Shown: piece by piece, positions 34,235 through 43,003 of the stretch
How positions within the stretch are numbered: position 1 is the first letter of the stretch
How the letters are laid out: every line of letters begins with the position of its first letter
Source: Rufibacter sp. DG15C
GTDB taxonomy: Bacteria > Bacteroidota > Bacteroidia > Cytophagales > Hymenobacteraceae
NCBI RefSeq assembly: GCF_001577755.1
Contig: NZ_CP010776.1
Span: 496,001 to 560,000 of the forward strand
DNA length: 64,000 bases
Reading direction: 5' to 3'
Program-made: the position numbers and the translations under genes
Notes under the pieces: generated by a model
Told to the model about the DNA's origin: nothing
Database searches by the model: none
The model's input: the letters and a program-made list of their open reading frames with translations, nothing else

Positions 34235-35598
34235 TTCTGCTCTTTCTCTGGGGTTTTGCCCGCTTCTTCTTGCTGTCCGTTCACCTTGCCCACATAGTCC
34301 GGCGGAAACGCGTTCAACTGCCGCCACAACTCATACCAGATAGGCACATCCTGGAGCATGACCCAGCCATAGGCCCCAGACCCTACCCGCACCGGAGCTG
34401 GCCATGGCCCTTCCTTTGGATCTGGAACCACCAGAATGCGGTACTTGCCCTGGCTGTCAATGTTGTCAATGACGGCCACCACGCCGCCAAACGTCCCAAA
34501 GCCCATGTTGGGCCAACCGGAGAAGACCAGGGCCGGCCATCCCTCAAACTGTAACCGCACCTGGCGGCCCACCTCCAACAAGGGAACATCCATGGGCCGC
34601 ACATACAACTGTACTGCCAACTGCGGATTGGCGGGCATGATGCTGCAGACTGGTTCGCCCTCTTTCAGGGTTTCGCCAATGCCGGCCTTCAAGGCGCGCA
34701 CCACGTACCCGTCTTGCGGGGCCGTTATCTGGTAAAAGGAACTCCTGATCTGGGTGTTGGCATACTCGTTTTCCATCTTGGAGATTTCTCCGCGGCTATC
34801 ATTCACATAGGCCAGGGTGGCATTCAGCTCAGAACGGGCCTTGGCAATTTTATCCTGATACTCGGCCTGCAGGGAGGAGAGCTCTAGGCGGGCATTCTGC
34901 TTTTCATTGCGACTGATGCTCACCTTATTTTGCACGCTCTGCCACTTGGCTTGCACCTCCTGGAATTTAAGGCGCCGGCTCTCCAACTCTGTGAGCGACT
35001 TTAAGCCCTGCTGGTACAGTTTCTCCTGCCGGGCGTACTGGGCTTGGGCCACTTCAAACTCAGCCCGCATGGCCACTACATCTGCGCTGTCACTCTGTAC
35101 CTTCAAGTTGGCCTGCAGCACCTTGTTGCGGGCTTTCTGCAAACTAAACCGCAGTCCCTGCTGCATGGCGGCAATTTGCTTGGCGAGGGCTTCGGCTTTG
35201 GCTTGGGTGGACTCCAGGCTGCCTTCTTTGGCCTGCAGCTGCTCTTTGATTCGGCCCAGTAGTTGAGGGTCAAAGTATTTCTCCTTCACCTCAGAGAGGA
35301 CTACCAAGGTGTCCCCTTTTTTTACCTTCTGTCCCTCCTGCACCTGCCAGCTCTCAATGCGCCCGGCAATGGTGCTGTGCACGGTCTGGGGTCTATCTTG
35401 CGGCTGTAACGTAGTCACTGCCCCGGTGGAGCGGATGTTCTGGGTCCAGGGCAACCACAAGCCGATGAATAACAGGACAAAAAAGCCGACGGCCCAGTAG
35501 GCCAATACTTTTGCCAGCCTGGGCTTGGTCACTAGCTTAAAGGAATTGAACTGTTCCCATTCCTCTTGCACGGGATGAGGTGTTATCTGCTTTGCCAT
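34231..35598 (-). CDS. HlyD-family membrane fusion protein
   Basis: A 455-residue adaptor subunit. One transmembrane helix (about residues 32-50: AYWAVGFFVLLFIGLWL) leads into a lipoyl/barrel-sandwich domain (STIAGRIESWQVQEGQKVKKGDTLVVL), a long coiled coil (about 110-290) and the returning half-lipoyl motif (TAPQDGYVVRALKAGIGETL). It bridges the inner-membrane ABC protein and TolC. The start overlaps the stop of the ABC gene by one base (TAATG), and its own stop overlaps the TolC start. Confidence 0.88.
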   Translation of the reverse strand: MAKQITPHPVQEEWEQFNSFKLVTKPRLAKVLAYWAVGFFVLLFIGLWLPWTQNIRSTGAVTTLQPQDRPQTVHSTIAGRIESWQVQEGQKVKKGDTLVVLSEVKEKYFDPQLLGRIKEQLQAKEGSLESTQAKAEALAKQIAAMQQGLRFSLQKARNKVLQANLKVQSDSADVVAMRAEFEVAQAQYARQEKLYQQGLKSLTELESRRLKFQEVQAKWQSVQNKVSISRNEKQNARLELSSLQAEYQDKIAKARSELNATLAYVNDSRGEISKMENEYANTQIRSSFYQITAPQDGYVVRALKAGIGETLKEGEPVCSIMPANPQLAVQLYVRPMDVPLLEVGRQVRLQFEGWPALVFSGWPNMGFGTFGGVVAVIDNIDSQGKYRILVVPDPKEGPWPAPVRVGSGAYGWVMLQDVPIWYELWRQLNAFPPDYVGKVNGQQEEAGKTPEKEQK

Positions 35599-37322
35599 TA
35601 CACAAGCTTGTTAAATTCTGCGGTGACTGCTTCTTCTCCAGTGACTACCTGGCTTACCCGCCCCTGCTGCACCAGCACCACTCTGGTGCAGAGGCGCATG
35701 ACGTTTTTCTCGTTTGAGATCACCACCACAGTCCAAGGCATGTCTGGATGGAGGAGTCTTTCTGCAATCCGGGCCCGCAAGGCTTTGTTCACCAAGGGCA
35801 GGAAATTGTCCAGCAACAGAAGTTTTGGCTTTCTGGCAATGCTGCGGGCTAAGGCCAGCCGCTGGGACACCCCATTGGGCATGCCCGGTGAGTTACTATG
35901 GATCAGGGTATAAAGACCTTCTGGCTTACTTTGCACATAATCACTTAGTTCTACTGTCTGCAGGGCCCACAAGACTTCTTCTAAGGTAACATCCGGCTGG
36001 CCCAGGGTAATGTTCTCCAGGATGGTTCCCTCAAACAAAAGGGCTGGCAGCAGGTAGAATCCTATCTGCTCATGCAGTGCCTCTGGCAGGTAATCCTTCA
36101 AGGACAAGTCATTAAAGACCACTGTTCCTCCATATTCTGTATGAAGGCCTGCCAGAATTTGCAACAGCGTGGACTTGCCTCCTTCTTCTGGGCCGGTGAG
36201 GCACAGCTTTTCGCCAGTGGTTATAGTCAGGTCCATTCCTTGCAAGACTGGCGTCTGCGCGCCTGCATACTTGAATGATAAACTTTTCACCTGCACAGAC
36301 ACGCCCTGGTAGGTAGAGGGCATTTCTCTGGTGAGCCCTTTGGTTTCTTCTAAGGGCAGGTCCGTCACGCCACCCAGTTTCTCTAGGCTGGTCAAAACGT
36401 CATACACCACATCCAGCTTCACCAGCAGCTTCTCCACGGCAGTGATGATGAGGATGATGATGATCTCTGAGGCCACAAACTGCCCCAGGTTGATTTCCTG
36501 GTTTAACAATAGAAAGCTACCCATGAGGAGCAAGCCAGCCGTGATCACCGTTTTAAAGCCAATGAAGCCAATGTATTGGGTGATGAGCACTTTAAAGTGG
36601 GCGCCTCTGGCCTTCAGGTAGCCGCTGGTGTAATAGTCGGTCTTCTCCAGGGACAGCCGTTCATGGGACGCAGATTTAAAAATGACAAGGTTCTGGGCCA
36701 GTTCTTCCAACCAGTGCACCAAGCGGTACTTGTACTTTGACTCCTCCAGACTGGTGCGCATGCCCTTTGGACTGGTAATCCGAATGATGAGGATAAGCAA
36801 CACCACCAGCACCAACCCAAAGAGGATAAAGTACGGATGGTAGAAGGACAGCAGAATTACCCCGAACAAAATCTGGATGGCCGCCGCAGAGAAATCCGTC
36901 AGCATTTTGGCCAGGCCTTTCTGCAGGGAGATCACATCAAAGAACCGGTTCATCAACTCTGGCAGGTTGTGCTCAGCCATCTGGTTGCTCTTTAGGTGAG
37001 TGAGCTGCGTAGTGAACTGAAAAGCCTTGGTTGCGAAGAGGCGCTGCTGGATATGCTCCACCAGATACAACTGCATCACCTGCAAGCCACCCACCACCAG
37101 CACCCCCACAATGATTAGGAGGATGAGGACGGTGACCGAGGTGACCATCTGCCCACTAGAGACAAACCCAATCAGACTCTGGATACCCAAAGGCAAGGAC
37201 AGGCTGACCAATCCAGAGAAAACGGCATACAGGTAAATGTACCCTATGACCTTGTGCTCAGAGGAGAGCAGCTCTAAAAACCGCTGGAACGGCGTTGGCC
37301 GGGTAGTGTGCTGTGAGGGCAT
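35598..37322 (-). CDS. ABC exporter (transmembrane + ATP-binding) with degenerate ATPase motifs
   Basis: A 574-residue half-transporter: six membrane helices (about residues 25-310) and a C-terminal nucleotide-binding domain, without the peptidase domain of many type I exporters. Walker A (GPEEGGKST, 377-385) is intact, but the other catalytic elements are not: the Q-loop Gln is Leu425 (YLLPALLF), the LSGGQ signature is MPNGV (481-485), the catalytic Glu after Walker B is Asn506 (LLLDNFL) and the H-loop His is Asn537. ATP hydrolysis is therefore doubtful unless it is partnered or non-canonical. The gene heads the HlyD-TolC genes and follows the TetR gene by 5 nt. Confidence 0.85.
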   Translation of the reverse strand: MPSQHTTRPTPFQRFLELLSSEHKVIGYIYLYAVFSGLVSLSLPLGIQSLIGFVSSGQMVTSVTVLILLIIVGVLVVGGLQVMQLYLVEHIQQRLFATKAFQFTTQLTHLKSNQMAEHNLPELMNRFFDVISLQKGLAKMLTDFSAAAIQILFGVILLSFYHPYFILFGLVLVVLLILIIRITSPKGMRTSLEESKYKYRLVHWLEELAQNLVIFKSASHERLSLEKTDYYTSGYLKARGAHFKVLITQYIGFIGFKTVITAGLLLMGSFLLLNQEINLGQFVASEIIIILIITAVEKLLVKLDVVYDVLTSLEKLGGVTDLPLEETKGLTREMPSTYQGVSVQVKSLSFKYAGAQTPVLQGMDLTITTGEKLCLTGPEEGGKSTLLQILAGLHTEYGGTVVFNDLSLKDYLPEALHEQIGFYLLPALLFEGTILENITLGQPDVTLEEVLWALQTVELSDYVQSKPEGLYTLIHSNSPGMPNGVSQRLALARSIARKPKLLLLDNFLPLVNKALRARIAERLLHPDMPWTVVVISNEKNVMRLCTRVVLVQQGRVSQVVTGEEAVTAEFNKLV

Positions 37323-37327
37323 AAGAT

Positions 37328-38032
37328 TCAGGGGTTGACCGCAGGTGGAACAGGCAAAGAGACCAGAGCAGAGAAGGCAAGGTGATGCAGAAAGCTGACT
37401 AAACTGGTTTCACCTGAATTCATGGACCGAACTTCTGTCAAAGAAGGCAGGTGCTCGGCAAAGAAGGTATGCTTGCGGGAGGCCTCAAACAGTGTACTGA
37501 CCAAGGCATGCGGAAAAGGGTACTGTGGGTTTATCTCCAGCACCACCAAGGCCATCTTATGGCAGATGCCTTTGTAGTCCTGAAACAGGCCGTCTTTGTT
37601 GTTGGAGTCCACCTCTTTGGTTAGGTAGGCCTTGGACGCTTCCAGGATAACCATCCGGGACAGGGCATCTACATCTACCTGCGGGGTCAGTTCATCACTT
37701 ACCTGGCTTTGGGCCAGAATCTTAATAAAGATCTCAAGTTTCTCTTTAGCGCTGGTTACGTTGTGCGTGTGGTAACTAAGGCGGTAATCCAGCCAGTTCC
37801 AATACCAGGATACCAGGTACAGCAGCAGCTTGTGCTTGTTTTCAAAATACCGGTACACAGAAGCCTCAGTAGAAGAGATGCTCTGCGCCAGCTTCTTGAA
37901 CGTGAAGTGCTCAAAGCCTACTTCGTCTATCAGCTTGATGCTCTCCCTCACCAGGACCTTTCCCAACTCTGTCTGTTCTGGGTCCCTGAGGAAAAGCTTG
38001 TCGTTTAGCTTTACATTAATTACGGTGCTCAC
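37328..38032 (-). CDS. TetR/AcrR-family regulator
   Basis: A 234-residue regulator with an N-terminal helix-turn-helix (FTFKKLAQSISSTEASVYRYFENKHKL-type block, about residues 44-72; HTH core TEASVYRYF) and a larger C-terminal ligand/dimer domain. It is the first gene of the transcript that encodes the ABC-HlyD-TolC exporter, so it probably represses the operon in response to exported substrate or envelope signals. GTG at 38032 is used as the start. No operator repeat was identified with confidence. Confidence 0.85.
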   Translation of the reverse strand: MSTVINVKLNDKLFLRDPEQTELGKVLVRESIKLIDEVGFEHFTFKKLAQSISSTEASVYRYFENKHKLLLYLVSWYWNWLDYRLSYHTHNVTSAKEKLEIFIKILAQSQVSDELTPQVDVDALSRMVILEASKAYLTKEVDSNNKDGLFQDYKGICHKMALVVLEINPQYPFPHALVSTLFEASRKHTFFAEHLPSLTEVRSMNSGETSLVSFLHHLAFSALVSLPVPPAVNP

Positions 38033-38209
38033 TGTGCAAGGATCTAGTTAGGTGCTACTCTCAAAAATGATAGCATTACTATTACCCAAACCACCACCAC
38101 TATCAATTGTTTAAGCAAAGTCAAAGAATTTTAGTTTGGTATGCTGCACGTGATTGCTGCTGGAAAGGCTTCTGCTTCCTATAAAGCACTACTAGGGTAC
38201 AAAAAGAGA

Positions 38210-38252
38210 AAGGCCTCCGGGCAGAGCAAAAGCTCTGCCCGGGGGCCTTTCT
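38210..38252. terminator. Strong bidirectional terminator after the yceI gene
   Basis: AGAAAGGCCTCCGGGCAGAGC and its complement pair around AAAA; on the minus strand the tail is TCTCTTTTTG. It lies 17 nt beyond the yceI stop. Confidence 0.88.
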
Positions 38253-38268
38253 AAACATGCAGGGGAGA

Positions 38269-38859
38269 TTATTTCTGGGCTACCAGATCCACGTTCAAGG
38301 TAAACTCATTGTCAATGGCTTTGTCGCCTAGGTTGTCAAAGAAGCTACCAGAACCATACTTGATGTCATAAGCTGTTCTGTCAACTTTGATGGCTGCTTT
38401 GGCTTTGATCTGGTTGCCAGCGTGCGTGATGGTAGCTGGGAACTGGATAGGTTTTTTGATGCCTTTGATGGTCAAGTCACCGTTGATCAGGTACTGACCG
38501 TTTTTGGCTTTGGTTACTTTGGTGATGGCCAAGGTAGAAGTTGGGTATTTGTCAGCGGCAAAGAAGTCATCGTTCTTCAAGTGACCTACCAACTGCTGGT
38601 TGTATTTGGCGTCTGTGATGTCTGTGTTGGTGATAGAGGTCATGTCCATGGTGAACGTACCGCCGGTGATGTTCTTACCGTTGCTAGTCAATTTACCCTG
38701 GGAGATTTTGATGGCGCCTGAGTGCTCACCAGCTACCTTCTTACCTACCCAAGTTACTTTAGACTGACCATTCACTACTTTGTAGTCTATGCCTTTACCG
38801 GCAAACGCGAAGGTTACAAATGCCACTAGGGCTACTAATAAGGTGTTTTTCAATTTCAT
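38269..38859 (-). CDS. YceI-family periplasmic protein
   Basis: A 196-residue secreted lipocalin-like protein. A signal peptide (LLVALVAFVTFAFAGK) is followed by the YceI fold: VNGQSKVTWVGKKVAGEHSG, TFTMDMTSIT, GDLTIKGIKKPI and the FDNLGDKAIDNEFTLNVDL end. YceI proteins bind isoprenoid-type or other hydrophobic ligands in the periplasm. A TACATTTG -7 box 28 nt upstream and a strong terminator make it monocistronic. The specific ligand is unknown. Confidence 0.9.
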   Translation of the reverse strand: MKLKNTLLVALVAFVTFAFAGKGIDYKVVNGQSKVTWVGKKVAGEHSGAIKISQGKLTSNGKNITGGTFTMDMTSITNTDITDAKYNQQLVGHLKNDDFFAADKYPTSTLAITKVTKAKNGQYLINGDLTIKGIKKPIQFPATITHAGNQIKAKAAIKVDRTAYDIKYGSGSFFDNLGDKAIDNEFTLNVDLVAQK

Positions 38860-38887
38860 GGCTGTGGTTATTTTTTGTTTGATGTTA

Positions 38888-38895
38888 CAAATGTA
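38888..38895 (-). promoter_or_regulatory. -7 promoter element of the yceI gene
   Basis: The minus strand reads TACATTTG, 28 nt before the ATG at 38859; no -33 box recognised. Confidence 0.5.
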
Positions 38896-39025
38896 TAAAC
38901 AATTGATGTATATACATATGTCTACATGAAAAATATTTTTTTAGTTCATGAGTGATTGCAAATTCCTCTTAAGGTCACAGGTTGAAAGAGCTGATAGTAT
39001 TCAGCCAAAACATCAGTATATACCT

Positions 39026-39063
39026 CGTTTTTGACCTATTTCCGGTAAAATAAGCCAAAAACG
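39026..39063. repeat. 38-bp palindromic repeat, copy 15
   Basis: Downstream of the 901-residue protein gene (minus strand), 68 nt beyond its stop; right arm AAAATAAGCCAAAAACG. Confidence 0.8.
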
Positions 39064-39131
39064 AAAGTCTATGTTGATTTAGAAGGTATCCTGAAATTCT
39101 GAGAAAATTTTTAAGAGTCTGGACTTAAAAA

Positions 39132-41837
39132 CTAATCCCGGCCCTGCACAATGATCTTCTGCACGGCGTTCTTAAAGGTAGCGAAGACGGTATATTGGTT
39201 CTGCACCTCGTTGTAGCGCACGGTCACCGGCGCACTAGCATTGATGGGTTCTTGTCCCAGTGGCTGGGCCTGCACATCATATAGATACGCCTTGCGCGGA
39301 CCAGTCTCTGTAATCACATACAGCTTGCGGTCTCCCCCAAAATGGAAATACTGTATCACTTTCCTGGATGAGGTCACAAACTTCCTGTCCAACAGCAGCT
39401 TCAACTCCTGGCTGTACAATGCTACGCGCCCTGGGTCACTTCTGGCAATGATAAAGGACTTGCCGCCTACCTCAGGCACCAGCTCAAAGGTGCTTCTTCT
39501 GTCGGTGCGCAACAGTTGTTCCCGCTTGGTAATCTCGCCGGTCAGGTCAAAGGTAATCACCTGCCCGTCTTGGGTGACGGTGGTGAACAAGGAACGCCTA
39601 AAGGAAATGCCCGGTTTGGCGTACACGGTAGAGCGCAGGTTTTTCTCCAGGTTCAGCGGGAAGCCGGGGTAGGTTTCGCCTTGCGTGGTAAAGGCATACA
39701 CAAATCCGTTTTCCAACACGACTAAAATCACGTCGCGGCCGTTGACCCGGTGGTGTTGAGGTGGGGCCGCCAGGCGGGCATCCAGGCGCATTGGCCCCCA
39801 GCCAGACTGTAGGTTGCCTTGCATGTCCAGTAGGTAGAGGTTGCCTAGGTTATCATCGGCGGCCAGCCGGTAATCATGGTTTTTGCTGTAGTCAAAGACG
39901 GTGAGGTGCTGTAGGGCCAGCGTGTCCCCCAGCGTGAACGGAAAACCACTCACGTCCTTGCCGCTCTTGTCTACGCAGTAGATACGGTTGGCCGTGGCAA
40001 ATAGGTACTTAAGGCGTTTGTCCTCCCCGAAGGTGAGCTGCTGCACCGGACCAATGATGGCGTTCTCCAAAGAATCGGTCCAGTTCTGCTTGCCGGTTTG
40101 CGTGCCCAAGCCATACAAGACGTGCGCCGAATCCTGCACCACAATCTCATCTGACTTGTCTACCGGGTACTGCGTCAAGAACGCCGAAGTGAGGAGCTGG
40201 CTCTTTAAGGTGAACACATCCTCCTGCCGGAAGCCCTCGTTGGCCAGCACCGCCTTCACAGATGACTCCTCCTGGTGGCGCAGCAGCAGGCTGGTGTAGA
40301 ACCTGTCTTCCTTGGCCGTGAACTGAAAACTGAAATGGTTGAATTTCTTGATGATGGAGCTGTTACGCACCAACGCCGTTTGCTTTTCTGCACTCATGCC
40401 GCGCATAAGCAGGTTCCAGGCATTGGCGGTGTTGATGTACAAACCCACGTTGTCTTGTTGCTGGGTTTGCTCCAGCATGGGTTGCAGGGCCGCCGACTTG
40501 CTCCAAACCCTGCCCGCCTCTACTTCTTTTAGCAGCGTGCGCATGGTCTGCACGTCATCTGTAAACAGAATGTAGTCCTGCAAGGTGGTATAGTACACCT
40601 GCTCAAAGCCCCTGAACAATTCGCCGAACAACTGCTCAGGCAGTTCACGGGTAGTCAGCAGCCTGATCACGTTTTTGCCGTGCCGCTCCTCGGTGCCGTT
40701 GGTACGTCCCGGTTGCAGGCGGTTGAGCAAGGCGCTGGTGTAAGAAGGATTGCTGGCCTGCGCGAACAAGACTTTCTCCGTGGCGGTTTTGGTGTCATAG
40801 GATTCCAGGTAGCAGAGCCCCAGCTCCCCCGAAAAAGAGTTGGCCAGCGTATCTACAAAACTTGGTCCTTCTTTGCCGGGACCGCCTTTCAAGACGCCCA
40901 TTTTGTCCATGCCCAAATGCAAGACCACCGCCGCACTGCTGGGCAGAAAATCCTTCATCTTAAAGGTCTTGGCTTTGTGGCCCTTTAAGCGGCTGTACAA
41001 GGAGCCTTCAATGGTCTCTGGAATAGAAAACCCGTTCATGAACAAGCGGTTGTTGTCCAGCTTTAATTCTAGCAGACTGCTCCGGCAAAGGCTGCTGATA
41101 AGGTTGACATCGCCCTGCAAGTCTTTGCGCAGAAACACGCCCAGTAGGTCGGGTACGTGCTGGTAGTTCACGAAGACGTTGGCGTACACGTCAGGTTGGC
41201 TCAGGTAGTTGGTGTTCTTGTAGTCCTTTGCCGGCGACTCCAGCTGCCCGCGGTTGATCTTGCGCACAATCTCCTCAATCAAGACCGGGCTGGGGCTGAT
41301 GATCAAGTTGTTGTGGTATGAGAAATAGGAAAGGTTTTCCTTGTTGCCGTTGTGTGAGATATCCGTGATCTGGAAGCCCTGGTACTCGCGCATCTCTTGG
41401 CGGTACTCTGGGTTGCGCCCCAGGTTCTCTACCAGCGTTCTGATGTACCTGTGCTCCCCTACCGTTTTGACGGGCACGTAATAGATGAAGTCATAGTCTG
41501 AGCGGCCCAGCACGTGCATGGATACCAGCACGTTTTTCTTGGTCAGGAATTTCTTGAGCTGAATCCGGCCCGTGGAAAGGGTGTCTAGTAAAGAGAGCTG
41601 GTCTTCTAATCGCAAGACGTACGGCATGCGCGAGACGGTGGCCCAAAGGTCTGTCTGTTGCAGGTGCTCTACAAAGCGGGGGGCGTTGTTGGTTTCTACT
41701 ACAAAGACGGCATCATCGGGTACTATCGTCCAGAGATCCACTTTTTCGCGGGTCTCCTGCCATTTTGTAAATCCGTAAAATCCCAGCGCACCCAGCACCA
41801 ACAAGCCACACAGCCAGTAAATCGTCTTTTTCGGCAT
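39132..41837 (-). CDS. Large anchored protein, DUF3352-like with a C-terminal propeller-like region
   Basis: A 901-residue protein that starts at the ATG at 41837 (an upstream GTG at 41858 falls inside the promoter box). One transmembrane helix (residues about 5-22) anchors it; the long N-terminal half (about 40-520) resembles DUF3352 (VPDDAVFVVETNN), and the C-terminal 340 residues contain beta-propeller-like repeats (GKDVSGFPFTLGD, YPGFPLNLEKN). It is probably periplasmic. No enzyme motif is visible and the function is unknown. Confidence 0.7.
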   Translation of the reverse strand: MPKKTIYWLCGLLVLGALGFYGFTKWQETREKVDLWTIVPDDAVFVVETNNAPRFVEHLQQTDLWATVSRMPYVLRLEDQLSLLDTLSTGRIQLKKFLTKKNVLVSMHVLGRSDYDFIYYVPVKTVGEHRYIRTLVENLGRNPEYRQEMREYQGFQITDISHNGNKENLSYFSYHNNLIISPSPVLIEEIVRKINRGQLESPAKDYKNTNYLSQPDVYANVFVNYQHVPDLLGVFLRKDLQGDVNLISSLCRSSLLELKLDNNRLFMNGFSIPETIEGSLYSRLKGHKAKTFKMKDFLPSSAAVVLHLGMDKMGVLKGGPGKEGPSFVDTLANSFSGELGLCYLESYDTKTATEKVLFAQASNPSYTSALLNRLQPGRTNGTEERHGKNVIRLLTTRELPEQLFGELFRGFEQVYYTTLQDYILFTDDVQTMRTLLKEVEAGRVWSKSAALQPMLEQTQQQDNVGLYINTANAWNLLMRGMSAEKQTALVRNSSIIKKFNHFSFQFTAKEDRFYTSLLLRHQEESSVKAVLANEGFRQEDVFTLKSQLLTSAFLTQYPVDKSDEIVVQDSAHVLYGLGTQTGKQNWTDSLENAIIGPVQQLTFGEDKRLKYLFATANRIYCVDKSGKDVSGFPFTLGDTLALQHLTVFDYSKNHDYRLAADDNLGNLYLLDMQGNLQSGWGPMRLDARLAAPPQHHRVNGRDVILVVLENGFVYAFTTQGETYPGFPLNLEKNLRSTVYAKPGISFRRSLFTTVTQDGQVITFDLTGEITKREQLLRTDRRSTFELVPEVGGKSFIIARSDPGRVALYSQELKLLLDRKFVTSSRKVIQYFHFGGDRKLYVITETGPRKAYLYDVQAQPLGQEPINASAPVTVRYNEVQNQYTVFATFKNAVQKIIVQGRD

Positions 41838-41857
41838 CCTTACAGAGTTAGGAACCA

Positions 41858-41865
41858 CAAAAATA
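41858..41865 (-). promoter_or_regulatory. -7 promoter element of the 901-residue protein gene
   Basis: The minus strand reads TATTTTTG, ending 20 nt before the ATG at 41837. This rules out translation from the GTG at 41858. Confidence 0.5.
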
Positions 41866-41977
41866 ACGGAAAAAGCTCCGCTTCAGCGTTTAGGCCCCGT
41901 CAATTTGCATATACTGGTATTCTGGCGCCGTGGCCGCGCTTTTCTTTTTATCTTGGCGCTTCCAAATTAGATTTTTT

Positions 41978-42430
41978 ATGCGCGTAGTGATACAACGGGT
42001 GAGCCAGGCCGCCGTGGTGATTGACGAAAAGGTAAACGGACAAATTGAGCAGGGACTGCTAGTGCTGGCCGGTTTCACGCCCACAGATACCAAAGAAGAT
42101 TTGCAGAGGACCGCCAAGAAAATAGCCCAGCTGCGCATTTTCTCTGATGACCAGGATAAGATGAACTTGAGCGTACAGGACGTAAATGGCGGCATTCTCC
42201 TGATCAGCCAGTTCACGCTATACGCCAGCACCAAGAAAGGCAACCGTCCCTCCTACATTGACGCCGCGCAGCCGGCGGTGGCCATTCCCTTGTATGAGCA
42301 GTTCCACCAAATACTGGAGGCAGAGTTGGGCAAACCCATTCCTACCGGCGTCTTTGGCGCAGACATGAAAGTAAGCCTGGTCAACGACGGTCCGGTCACC
42401 ATCACCATTGACTCTAAGAACAAAGAATAA
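41978..42430 (+). CDS. dtd: D-aminoacyl-tRNA deacylase
   Basis: A 150-residue Dtd enzyme that removes D-amino acids (and glycine) mischarged onto tRNA. The diagnostic motifs LLISQFTLYAST (SQxTL) and NDGPVTITID (NxGPVT) are intact, as is MRVVIQRVSQAAV at the N-terminus. The frame is open from 41930, but the ATG at 41978 begins the canonical N-terminus. A TATCTTGG near-box at 41949 may be its -7 element. A word array and palindrome follow. Confidence 0.95.
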   Translation: MRVVIQRVSQAAVVIDEKVNGQIEQGLLVLAGFTPTDTKEDLQRTAKKIAQLRIFSDDQDKMNLSVQDVNGGILLISQFTLYASTKKGNRPSYIDAAQPAVAIPLYEQFHQILEAELGKPIPTGVFGADMKVSLVNDGPVTITIDSKNKE

Positions 42431-42432
42431 AG

Positions 42433-42568
42433 TGATTGTTGCTTGCTAATGGCTGGTTGTTTGAACGTAGATTCAAAACGGTTTTCAGCCTGATTTCTGG
42501 AAAACAAGCCAAAAACGATTAACGTCACTCCTAGCCTTAACAACCAGCAATAGACAATTAACAATAAG
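42433..42568. repeat. Inverted short-word arrays framing palindrome copy 16
   Basis: TGATTGTTGC, TGGCTGGTTGTTTG words at 42433-42461 are matched in inverted form by AACAACCAGCAATAG and ACAATTAACAAT at 42538-42568, with copy 16 of the palindrome between them. Confidence 0.55.
42479..42517. repeat. 38-bp palindromic repeat, copy 16
   Basis: Between dtd and mazG; CGGTTTTCAGCCTG and CAAGCCAAAAACG arms. Confidence 0.8.
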
Positions 42569-42572
42569 AAAC

Positions 42573-42902
42573 ATGACCCTAGACGAAGCGCAGAAAACCG
42601 TAGATACCTGGATTAAAGAAGTGGGCGTGCGCTATTTCTCTGAGCTCACCAACCTGGCCATTCTCACCGAGGAAGTAGGTGAAGTGGCGCGCATCATTGC
42701 CCGCCGCTACGGCGATCAGAGCTTCAAGAAAAGCGACGAGGACGTGGAACTGGGCGCCGAGATGGCCGATGTGCTGTTCGTATTGATTGCCTTGGCCAAC
42801 CAGACCGGCGTGAACCTCACCGAGGAGTTTGAAAAAGGCGTGGCCAAACGCACCCACCGTGACAAGGACCGCCATCAGAACAACCCGAAACTAAAGGATT
42901 AA
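42573..42902 (+). CDS. MazG-type nucleotide pyrophosphohydrolase
   Basis: A 109-residue MazG-family enzyme of the compact all-alpha NTP pyrophosphatase group, which removes non-canonical or excess NTPs. The metal motif LTEEVGEVARI (EExxE type) and EMADVLFVLIAL (ExxD) are present with the KSDEDVELGAE spacer. It is one short domain, unlike the two-domain E. coli MazG. A palindromic repeat and then a second hairpin follow, in a convergent arrangement with comB. Confidence 0.9.
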   Translation: MTLDEAQKTVDTWIKEVGVRYFSELTNLAILTEEVGEVARIIARRYGDQSFKKSDEDVELGAEMADVLFVLIALANQTGVNLTEEFEKGVAKRTHRDKDRHQNNPKLKD

Positions 42903-42911
42903 CCGCAGCTT

Positions 42912-42949
42912 GATTTTTAGGCTGGTTCTCATAAAACAGCCCAAAAACG
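42912..42949. repeat. 38-bp palindromic repeat, copy 17
   Basis: 10 nt after the mazG stop; overlaps the base of the hairpin at 42947-42986. Left arm GATTTTTAGGCTGG, right arm CAGCCCAAAAACGA. Confidence 0.75.
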
Positions 42950-42986
42950 AATGAGGTAGCTAATTGTAACTAGCTACCTCATTCGT
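42947..42986. terminator. Perfect hairpin between convergent mazG and comB
   Basis: ACGAATGAGGTAGCTA pairs with TAGCTACCTCATTCGT around an 8-nt loop. Stable on either strand but with little U-tract of its own on the plus strand. Confidence 0.7.
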
Positions 42987-43003
42987 TGTGTAATTGTCTT
43001 TAT

